Of a stretch of DNA of 39,698 nucleotides, positions 33,566 through 39,698 are shown in pieces (the stretch's first letter is position 1; the number at the start of each line of letters is the position of its first letter). This stretch comes from an uncultured Verrucomicrobiota bacterium (GTDB lineage Bacteria; Verrucomicrobiota; Kiritimatiellia; CAIQIC01; Lenti-01). Location of the stretch: contig CALMNW010000013.1 of assembly GCA_937872095.1 (NCBI GenBank), forward strand, positions 1 to 39,698, in the 5' to 3' direction. The position numbers were made by a program, and so were the translations under genes. The notes under the pieces are model-generated. The model had not been told where the DNA came from. It saw nothing but the letters and a program-made list of their open reading frames with translations, and made no database searches.

Positions 33566-35401
33566 ATGGACAAGGGAGCAAAAAAGCGGATTCGGGTTGC
33601 AATATATGCCCGCACGAGTTCCGAAGAGAAAAAGGCGTCAGAAAAAACCAGCATAGAAGACCAGATAGAAACCTGCCAAGAGTTTGCATCTAGTCAGGGG
33701 ATGGTAGTCGTTTTTGTAGAAAAGGACAGAGATTTTTCAGGGCGTACCTATTGGCCAGGCTGTCCGTTTGAACCCCTAGACGATGCAACAAAGCAGTATT
33801 TGGACGCCCACAACGTCAGACCATCGAAACGGACAAGACCTGGGTTTGGCACCCTGCTCGGTCGTCTGGGAGAGATAGACCGCATATTGGTCTTTGATTG
33901 CAAGCGACTAGCCCGTCCCGTAAATGACTCAATGTTGAGGCAGGCCATATATCAGGCCATATTACGCCAGGAAGTTCAGGTTCATTCTGTTAAGGAAGGC
34001 CTCATTGACCGTAAAGACCTTGCCAGGGTCTTGACGGAGGCCGTCAGCGACATCACTTCTGACGGAGAAATCAATACTCGTATTGAACAAAGCAAAATTC
34101 GCCTTCGGAGTCTTCGGAATGACGGAATGCTGTATCATTGCCCATCCTGCTATGGGTTCCGTTCTGGAGGCGAACAAAAAGCCGTACCGATTGAATCCGA
34201 GTTGAAAGTTGTTCGTCGGATTTTTGACCTTTATCTAAAGGAAACCCCCGTCTTGACGATTTGCAAGATGCTTAATGCCGATGGCGTCAGGACGATGAAG
34301 AACAAGGATTGGTCTTATAGCCAGGTCAGGGCAATACTTGAACGACTGGCATATACAGGACATCAAAAGTCATCTGACGGGAGAGAGATTCCGTCCAAGG
34401 TATTACATCCTCCCGAAGAATTAATAGTCACCCTGGATGAATGGCATTCGGTTCAAAAAACACTCGGCTGGAAAAACGACTCGTCAGCCAGCAAGAAAGA
34501 CCGCAGGAGAAGTTTGTCTTCCGACCGCAGGCATCCGCTCTCTGGCTTGATATTTTGCGGTTATTGCGGATATGCGATGGGCACATTCAGGGGCGTTGAT
34601 TATGACAACAGGAGCAAGACGCATTACTACCGCTGTCGCCATTCGCTCGGAATGGCTCCAAAGCAGGCTGGTAATTGTCGGTTCTCGCTAATCAGAGAAA
34701 TCCTTGAGAACAGCACATTTGGATGCGGGATTTATGATTCCTTAAAACTCTTTGCCGTCCACGGAGCCCATCGCTATCTCAAACAACAAAAAGAACTCCC
34801 TGGCCTTCAAGACGAAAGAAAGTCTCTCGCAGATGAGGCGACAAGACTGGGCAAAAGGGAAATCAAGGCGTACGAAGACAGCGAAAAGGATGTTATTACT
34901 GAAGACCAACGTCTTGCCGTACTTGCCGATACAAGGTTAAGGCGAGAGCAAATTAAACAGCGAATCGCCGAATTGGACGAAATCCTTAATCATAATATTG
35001 CAAATGTTCCAACGCCCGAGAGAGTCGGGGTTATGCTTCAAGGAGATGACCCTATGGATAGGCATCTCATTCGACGCTTCCTCCATGAGGCCATCAAATC
35101 AATACACGTATTTGCTTACTCCGTAAAAATACAACTGCGGTCTGGGGAGGAATTCACTATTGAACGAATTCCAGACCGCAACTCAAGAGTTATGCCTCTC
35201 TCTTTTGCGAGTAAGGGCGAAAAGGCGGGTTCGGTTCGCATTCTCTTTGCCTATAAATCCTACTGCTATCCAGAAGCCTGGAAAAATATGAAGCCGAGAA
35301 TGCTGATTTCGGGGGGCGATATTGAAGTTGGTGTAATCGGCGAAAATCCAGCCCCTTACGCCAGAACTCGCCCCCGCAAGAAGAAGACCGTCTCGGCATA
35401 G
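33566..35401 (+). CDS. Large serine recombinase (integrase)
   Basis: This 611-residue protein has an N-terminal resolvase domain ([16 protein letters not shown]; catalytic serine S18 by analogy to the R-x-S motif, and VFDCKRLAR). A recombinase domain follows ([13 protein letters not shown]...[16 protein letters not shown]), then a zinc ribbon ([23 protein letters not shown]), and a coiled coil (about 405-480). Such proteins integrate and excise phage or islands at specific sites. An insertion of roughly 28 residues ([12 protein letters not shown]...RPSKR) inside the catalytic domain between DFSGRT and RPGFGTLL is uncommon. The start is uncertain (ATG 33566, ATG 33554 or TTG 33530); 33566 gives the standard N-terminus. 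It is next to the comM junction and is probably its integrase. Confidence 0.9.
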   Translation: MDKGAKKRIRVAIYARTSSEEKKASEKTSIEDQIETCQEFASSQGMVVVFVEKDRDFSGRTYWPGCPFEPLDDATKQYLDAHNVRPSKRTRPGFGTLLGRLGEIDRILVFDCKRLARPVNDSMLRQAIYQAILRQEVQVHSVKEGLIDRKDLARVLTEAVSDITSDGEINTRIEQSKIRLRSLRNDGMLYHCPSCYGFRSGGEQKAVPIESELKVVRRIFDLYLKETPVLTICKMLNADGVRTMKNKDWSYSQVRAILERLAYTGHQKSSDGREIPSKVLHPPEELIVTLDEWHSVQKTLGWKNDSSASKKDRRRSLSSDRRHPLSGLIFCGYCGYAMGTFRGVDYDNRSKTHYYRCRHSLGMAPKQAGNCRFSLIREILENSTFGCGIYDSLKLFAVHGAHRYLKQQKELPGLQDERKSLADEATRLGKREIKAYEDSEKDVITEDQRLAVLADTRLRREQIKQRIAELDEILNHNIANVPTPERVGVMLQGDDPMDRHLIRRFLHEAIKSIHVFAYSVKIQLRSGEEFTIERIPDRNSRVMPLSFASKGEKAGSVRILFAYKSYCYPEAWKNMKPRMLISGGDIEVGVIGENPAPYARTRPRKKKTVSA

Positions 35402-35468
35402 AAATATTTTATTCGCTTTATTCACACACGCACGAGACACCACCTCCGAAAATATACAGGAGGTTCAG

Positions 35469-35813
35469 ATGTCATCTATTGGGTCGCCGATTAAAAGCAT
35501 ACAGAGGCCGAAGCATAAGCCCGTTGGCAAGTTGGTTGTTCCCAGCCATTGCCCATATCGAAAGGGAGCGTACCAGACCGCCTATGCCCTGCTCTCTATG
35601 GCGACCGACAAGTATGGCGGTTGTAGTCGAGAATGGTTAGTCAAGGAACTTGCCCGCAGAACAGGCAAAGACCCGAAACGAAATGCGTCTTGGAATGTCA
35701 GCGTCGTCTGTTCTCGAAAAGCCCCCGATGACGAGGGACATCGCTCTGCAAAATCTGGGTATTGGGTTGAAGTTAAGGGAGACGGATTCCTCCGCCTTCG
35801 CCGTCAAGTATAG
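35469..35813 (+). CDS. Small basic protein of unknown function in the element
   Basis: This 114-residue protein matches no family that I recognise. It has a basic N-terminus (SIQRPKHKPVGK), a helical middle (AYQTAYALLSMATDKYGGCSREWLVKELARRTGKDP) and a short end of alternating strands (GYWVEVKGDGFLRLRRQV). The middle could be a winged-helix-like DNA-binding part. AGGAGG lies six bases before the ATG. The ClpX-like gene begins 13 bp after its stop, so both are probably one transcript. It might be an adaptor for the ATPase or a regulator of the element; both are guesses from position. Confidence 0.65.
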   Translation: MSSIGSPIKSIQRPKHKPVGKLVVPSHCPYRKGAYQTAYALLSMATDKYGGCSREWLVKELARRTGKDPKRNASWNVSVVCSRKAPDDEGHRSAKSGYWVEVKGDGFLRLRRQV

Positions 35814-35825
35814 GCTCAATTCCCA

Positions 35826-37523
35826 ATGGCTGACGACAAGCCAAAGAGACCTCCATCACGCCTTGACGGGCGTTCAGACCTGGACTCAAGGGGAGTCTCC
35901 CAACTTGTAGCCCTTGGATGGCTGTTAAATGAATTCGCCTGGCCACGCAATGAGGTCGGGTTCCCAAGTCAACACTCACCCGAAAAAGAAGCGGAATTGC
36001 GGACGAAGATTAAGGAGGCAGAAAACGCCTGCGAGCACTTTGTCTATCTCGACAGCAATCCTGGCTTGAGGCGAATCCTCGGGATTGTTGGGCGTCAGGT
36101 TGCCGATATGGTCGCTGTTCGGACGATTGCATACTGTTCATATGTCTTTTTGCTGACCCCAAACGACAGCATATCAATCGGGCAAGTCGCCAAAACGGTT
36201 GGGCTTGGCAATCCGCAGGACAGCCTCGAATCACGTCGAATCGTCTATGAATTAATTAGGACTGGCAGTTTTAACTACAAAGACCAGGATTTTAATGGGG
36301 GCACGATAAGGGTTGGCGACAGATTACGCAGATATCTGAATGGCGACAGAAGAAATCCTCTCCTATTCGATGAATCTGCCTTTCAGGCCATAAAAGACCA
36401 ATCCGCCTTGCGGTCGGCCACTCGAAGGCCAACTGGGATAAACGAAGCCGATGTATGCTCGCCCCCTTCTGGACAAGAGACGCAGGCAATCCCCTCTTCC
36501 TGTCCTTCTACTGCCAGCGAGATAATGCGGAGGATGCAAGAATATGTCATTGGACAGAATACTTCATCGGCCTTGCGACGCTACTGCTGTAGGCTCGCAA
36601 TGCACTTACAACGCAAGCGAATGCTTGACCGAGGCCAACAGCCAGATACCCCGCCAGAGGCAATATTGATTCTCGGGGATTCTGGTAGCGGGAAAACCCA
36701 TCTTGTAAATACGACCGCAAAGATACTCGATTTGCCAGTAGCCTCATTTTCCGCCTGCGACATTACTTGCGAAGGCTATGTTGGGATGAGCGTTTCCGAT
36801 GCCGTTTCTACGCTGATGCGGGTTTCTGGGAGCAATCCCGCCCGCAGTCGAACGGCGGTTTTGCACCTTGATGAATGGGATAAAAAAAGGGCATCAGGCG
36901 GAAGCAGTCGGGACACTGGCATTGATGTATTTGGGACTGCCGTACAACAAGGCGTCTTACGGATTATGGAGGGGCAGTCGAATTTCCAAATCGGAGGTCG
37001 GCGAACATTCGACGGCAAACCATTACTATTTGATTCTCGGGGTTTACTATATCTGTTTTCAGGGGCATACACAGATTTGCCCGACATACTGCATAAGCAA
37101 AAACGGTTGCGGGCAGGAATCGGATTTGGTTCACCAACAGATGAGACGGTCGGGATGATGGCCATTCGCTCCGCTTTGATTGAATATGGGATGTTGGAAG
37201 AGTTCGTGAACCGACTTACGGGGGTCATTTACCTTCCCAGGCCGTCAATAGCCGACTTGGAGGCCATTCTAATTGCCCCAACGGGGGTTCTGGCAATGTA
37301 CAACTCGCAATTCGTCACGGAGAAGATGAAGATGGCTTTAACGCCAGAGGCAAGGCGGTATTTGTCCGAATGGGCATATGAAAGCGGACTGGCGAGAGGC
37401 CTGAAACTGGTCATATCCTGCCTTGCAGAGCAGATGGTCTTTAATAAACGGGAAGGGCTTATCTTTTTCGACGAAGGCGATGTCGCCCAGGCCATAGACG
37501 GGATGTCAAAGCAGTTCGGTTAG
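35826..37523 (+). CDS. ClpX-like AAA+ unfoldase with a novel N-terminal domain
   Basis: This 565-residue protein has a ClpX-type AAA+ module from about 238 to the end. Visible parts are VIGQ (241-244), Walker A GDSGSGKT (284-291), pore-loop GYVG (317-320), Walker B LHLDEW (D349, E350), VQQGVLRIMEG, the GIGFG loop (431-435), EEFVNRL (R463) and sensor-2 GLARGLK (R525). GIGFG matches the IGF loop with which ClpX docks on ClpP. The usual N-terminal zinc finger is missing; residues 1-235 form an unrecognised region, partly helical with a possible winged helix near 115-150. It probably unfolds proteins or remodels complexes, perhaps with host ClpP. The ATG at 35826 has no clear Shine-Dalgarno and may depend on coupling. 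Confidence 0.85.
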   Translation: MADDKPKRPPSRLDGRSDLDSRGVSQLVALGWLLNEFAWPRNEVGFPSQHSPEKEAELRTKIKEAENACEHFVYLDSNPGLRRILGIVGRQVADMVAVRTIAYCSYVFLLTPNDSISIGQVAKTVGLGNPQDSLESRRIVYELIRTGSFNYKDQDFNGGTIRVGDRLRRYLNGDRRNPLLFDESAFQAIKDQSALRSATRRPTGINEADVCSPPSGQETQAIPSSCPSTASEIMRRMQEYVIGQNTSSALRRYCCRLAMHLQRKRMLDRGQQPDTPPEAILILGDSGSGKTHLVNTTAKILDLPVASFSACDITCEGYVGMSVSDAVSTLMRVSGSNPARSRTAVLHLDEWDKKRASGGSSRDTGIDVFGTAVQQGVLRIMEGQSNFQIGGRRTFDGKPLLFDSRGLLYLFSGAYTDLPDILHKQKRLRAGIGFGSPTDETVGMMAIRSALIEYGMLEEFVNRLTGVIYLPRPSIADLEAILIAPTGVLAMYNSQFVTEKMKMALTPEARRYLSEWAYESGLARGLKLVISCLAEQMVFNKREGLIFFDEGDVAQAIDGMSKQFG

Positions 37524-37725
37524 TTCATCCCAATGGAGGTATACCTGCGTCCTCCTGAAGTCCTCCTTGGCACTTTTCTCCCCCGCCAGACAGCACTCTG
37601 CTTAACGGCAAAATGATTTTCTTTGAACCCCTTGCAGGTAGATTCCCCCGTAATTCCGCAATATTGATTCGTAAACATCGGAGTGCTTCAGACACTTACA
37701 TTGCGGTTTTATTGCTGGAACATAT

Positions 37726-38757
37726 ATGTCTTGGGACGAGATAGAATATTTTTATTTCAGGCGGTATCAAGGCAACCCCCGCCTTATGGATAGGGAGCCA
37801 GTCCTCCTTGCAACAGCCAGGGCGGTCTGCGTTATGGGTACGGATGTAATAAAGCGGGATTTATCCCCATTTCCCTTTTGGACTCCTTTGTCACGAGATA
37901 TGCCTCCGACCTACGGCGAAGTCCGTTGGCGGGGCGGAGTTCGGGCGGTCAGGGAGCGAGTAAAACGGGGAGGGCTGGGCATTGAGGATAGAATCCGACC
38001 CTGGACTGGCAGTTTTTGGAGAGGCCTTGTCATTTCAGGGGCGTTAAGGGTTCAGGCAACGGCATCTTGGGGGCGATACCAGATTTGGGAGGCGACGCAT
38101 TCGGCACTGGTCAGGGACATTGAGGGGGCGAAAATGGGAATCTGTTTTGAGCAGACCACAGGAGCCAGCGGATGTAGGCGTCTCTCAAGATGCCCGTCAA
38201 TGCTCTTGCCCGCCCAGGACGACCTTGAGGTAACAGCAGGGCTGTTTGCTGGCTCACTTCTGGAACGTGATGCCAAAGGGGATGCCTGGCTGGTTCTGCC
38301 AAGTACCGAGGCAGTAATATCACTGCTCAAACGGATGACCATATTGTTCAATCCTTGGCGACCTTTTCGGGAGAAAGGACGGATTGTCGTATCTCCTTTC
38401 TTTGGGGTCTTATTCGCTTCTAGGATGCCACAGGAGTCCGCCGAACGCATTAGAGCGATAAGGCGTCCCGCCTTGGGAGAACTCTTGCCCTTGATGTATT
38501 GGACAGCCTATTTCGGCAGGGAGGGACAATGGATACCGCCATTCGCAGATGCCTTGCCATTCTGCATTAGCCCTCGAACCTATAGACGGCGACGGTATGG
38601 GAGAAGTGACCTGCATAAAATGGCCGTCCTGAAGTACGGAATTCTTGCCCTGGCTCCGCCTCTTCGCCAGGCGATGATGCTCTGGTTTCGGAGCAAGTCC
38701 GCCACTCTTGGCAAGGGCATCACTCCACAATCGGGAAGCAGTTCGCTATCGGCCTAG
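37726..38757 (+). CDS. Unidentified 343-residue protein in the element
   Basis: I do not recognise this protein. It is basic and tryptophan/arginine-rich in the first half (FRRYQGNPRLMDREPVLLATAR, WRGGVRAVRERVKRGG). The middle has LEVTAGLFAGSLLERDAKGDAWLVLPSTEAVISLLKRM, followed by KGRIVVSPFFGVLFASRMP; a LAGLIDADG-type homing-endonuclease relationship is conceivable but not convincing. The end (ISPRTYRRRRYGRSDLHKMAVLKYG) is strongly basic and may bind nucleic acid. No signal or membrane segment is seen. The 202 bp upstream holds no other gene and no clear promoter. Codon use matches the element, not the host. Confidence 0.6.
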   Translation: MSWDEIEYFYFRRYQGNPRLMDREPVLLATARAVCVMGTDVIKRDLSPFPFWTPLSRDMPPTYGEVRWRGGVRAVRERVKRGGLGIEDRIRPWTGSFWRGLVISGALRVQATASWGRYQIWEATHSALVRDIEGAKMGICFEQTTGASGCRRLSRCPSMLLPAQDDLEVTAGLFAGSLLERDAKGDAWLVLPSTEAVISLLKRMTILFNPWRPFREKGRIVVSPFFGVLFASRMPQESAERIRAIRRPALGELLPLMYWTAYFGREGQWIPPFADALPFCISPRTYRRRRYGRSDLHKMAVLKYGILALAPPLRQAMMLWFRSKSATLGKGITPQSGSSSLSA

Positions 38758-38791
38758 ATGCGGTTGCTTTTCCCAAGATTCCACGTTAACA

Positions 38792-38897
38792 CCTGTTCAG
38801 AATAACGAACGAATCTCTGGACATCTGACTGCCTTTTGAAAAGGGTCATTATTCAGGGGTTTTAGGGGGTCGAAAAAAGACCCTTTTGCTGAACAGG
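38792..38897. repeat. Nested inverted repeats upstream of the resolvase gene (possible res site or operator)
   Basis: CCTGTTCAG (38792-38800) pairs with CTGAACAGG (38889-38897). Inside lie AAAAGGGTC (38839-38847) and GACCCTTTT (38879-38887). The outer right arm includes part of the ribosome-binding AGGAGG of the resolvase. Resolvases often bind dyads ahead of their own gene, so this may be a recombination or repression site. Confidence 0.55.
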
Positions 38898-38904
38898 AGG
38901 CAAT

Positions 38905-39489
38905 ATGAAGGCGGTTATCTACTCTCGGGTCAGCACAAAAGACCAGGAATTAGAAAATCAACTCCGTCAACTCCGCCAATACGCCTCTGCCCAAGGTTGG
39001 GAAGTCGTTGAAGAAATCACGGATGTCTGCTCTGGCGGGAAGGGGGAAAAGGAGCGGTCTGGATTGGAAAGGCTATTGACGCTTTGCCACCAAAGACGGT
39101 TCAACACAGTTCTGTTTTGGTCGTTAGACAGGCTTTCTCGGGAGGGAAGTCGGAAAACCATTGCCTATCTTACCCAATTCGATGCCTGCGGAGTTCGCTG
39201 GCATTCGTTCACCGAACCCTACATCAGTAGCCTTGGAATCTTTTCCGATGCCATTGTAGCCCTGCTGGGAGCATTGGCTCGTCAGGAGCGAATCCGTCTG
39301 TCTGAAAGGACGGTTGCAGGGCTTCAACGAGCCAGGGCGAATGGCAAGAGACTTGGAAGACCGAATACGCCTGCCAACACCATTGCCGAAGCAAAAGCCT
39401 TGCGGAGTCAGGGTCTTTCATATGCCGAACTTGCGAAGCGGATGGGGGTCAGCCGTTCCAGAGCCCACCAATTAGTCCACGTAGCCTGA
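38905..39489 (+). CDS. Small serine recombinase (resolvase/invertase family)
   Basis: This 194-residue protein is a resolvase/invertase type recombinase. The catalytic domain begins KAVIYSRVSTKDQELENQL, with R8 and nucleophile S10. SGLERLLTLCHQRRFNTVLFWSLDRLSREG and LARQERIRLSERTVAGLQRARANGKRLGRP are typical. The C-terminal helix-turn-helix (about 160-190; GLSYAELAKRMGVSRSRAHQLV) binds DNA. CAGGAGG lies just before the ATG. It is distinct from the large recombinase at 33566 and may resolve multimers or invert a segment of the element. The dyads at 38792 are candidate binding sites. Confidence 0.92.
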   Translation: MKAVIYSRVSTKDQELENQLRQLRQYASAQGWEVVEEITDVCSGGKGEKERSGLERLLTLCHQRRFNTVLFWSLDRLSREGSRKTIAYLTQFDACGVRWHSFTEPYISSLGIFSDAIVALLGALARQERIRLSERTVAGLQRARANGKRLGRPNTPANTIAEAKALRSQGLSYAELAKRMGVSRSRAHQLVHVA

Positions 39490-39587
39490 TTTGGCAAACG
39501 GGGTTTTAGATACGGCTCATAAACTGATGATTTAGAGACAGGTTTACCACCCCTCCTTGGGAGAATAAGGGTCAAGGGGCAGAGGCA

Positions 39588-39698
39588 ATGACCACAAAAG
39601 AATTTGATACGATGGCGAGGGAATGGCTGACCAAGTACAGGATGCCGTATGCCGTCCAGATTGATGAGTGGAGCACGACTTATCTGGTCGTTCTGTTG
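39588..39698 (+). CDS. Start of a further element gene (truncated by the window edge)
   Basis: An open frame runs from ATG at 39588 to the end of the window (37 codons, MTTKEFDTMAREWLTKYR...). AGGGGCAGAGG precedes the ATG. The start is helical, but no family can be named from so few residues. It lies about 100 bp after the resolvase and may be the next gene of the element. Confidence 0.5.
   Translation, partial: MTTKEFDTMAREWLTKYRMPYAVQIDEWSTTYLVVLL

Larger units (their letters stand above)
33511..39698 (+). mobile_element. Integrative element in comM, left end and partial body (runs off window)
   Basis: From about 33511 base composition drops abruptly relative to comM and stays low to the window end. 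The serine recombinase gene starts about 55 bp from the junction, as in elements whose integrase lies next to attL. Content: large serine recombinase, unknown 114-residue protein, ClpX-like ATPase, unknown 343-residue protein, small resolvase, and the start of another gene; all on the plus strand. The right junction is not in the window. No transfer, capsid or replication gene is recognised so far, so a phage, conjugative element or genomic island are all possible. Confidence 0.85.

Noticed and set aside
37726-38757. LAGLIDADG homing endonuclease
   Set aside because: Only a vague TAGLFAGSLLERD-like pattern is present, without the paired acidic motif or expected spacing. It is kept as unknown.

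Overview
The window is mostly a dense, GC-rich bacterial chromosome (host genes use mainly G/C-ending codons). It has a Fur-family regulator, infA, MutS, a GGDEF protein, and a large secreted TIGR03790-type protein rich in Thr-Asn with an exported-protein style C-terminus. It also carries short intergenic palindromes of the form TTTTCCAC...GTGGAAAA. Together these suggest a member of the PVC group, most likely Kiritimatiellota or a related Verrucomicrobiota/Lentisphaerota lineage. That placement is inferred from gene style, not from a marker-gene tree.

Layout. 1-10.8 kb is ordinary chromosome: a 5'-nucleotidase and a Fur-family regulator (minus strand); a STAS protein, an AsmA-like protein and a YhhQ queuosine-precursor transporter (plus); an FHA-GGDEF diguanylate cyclase (minus); an RluA-type pseudouridine synthase (plus); a long exported TlpA-like protein and infA (minus); and mutS (plus). 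10.8-11.6 kb has no gene and is built of degenerate T-rich repeats. 11.6-15.1 kb is an AT-richer accessory island. It holds an sce7726-like putative nuclease and, on the opposite strand, an operon of a nucleotidyltransferase-like protein, an XRE-HTH/ImmA-IrrE protein and a beta-family (sce7725-like) protein. The operon is headed by a near-consensus promoter overlapping a palindrome. 15.3-22.3 kb returns to host style: a secreted hypothetical, an NAD(P)H quinone-oxidoreductase-like flavoprotein, a CBS/RsbW-like ATPase fusion, the TIGR03790 giant and a class II photolyase.

22.4-27.7 kb is a metabolic cluster on the minus strand: a fold-type II PLP enzyme, a YgeY-like M20 hydrolase, a 92-residue unknown, an ornithine-cyclodeaminase/SbnB-like dehydrogenase and a cysteine-synthase/SbnA-like enzyme. 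The last two resemble the pair that makes 2,3-diaminopropionate in staphyloferrin B synthesis. No siderophore genes are present, so this may be an undescribed amino-acid pathway. 27.8-32.5 kb carries envelope genes: a UbiA-type polyprenyl-phosphate transferase, a DPM1-like glycosyltransferase, a membrane-anchored unknown, a DUF1844 protein and a coiled-coil KTSC protein.

From about 33.5 kb to the right edge an integrative element with AT-richer codon use interrupts comM (yifB) exactly at its Walker A codons. It encodes a large serine recombinase at the junction, a small unknown, a ClpX-like AAA+ protein with a new N-terminal domain and an intact IGF-type ClpP-docking motif, an unidentified 343-residue protein, a small resolvase preceded by nested inverted repeats, and the start of another gene. 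The far end of the element and the 5' part of comM lie outside the window. The most novel candidates are this element with its ClpX-like protein, the 11.6-15.1 kb island, and the 22.4-27.7 kb PLP/M20 cluster.
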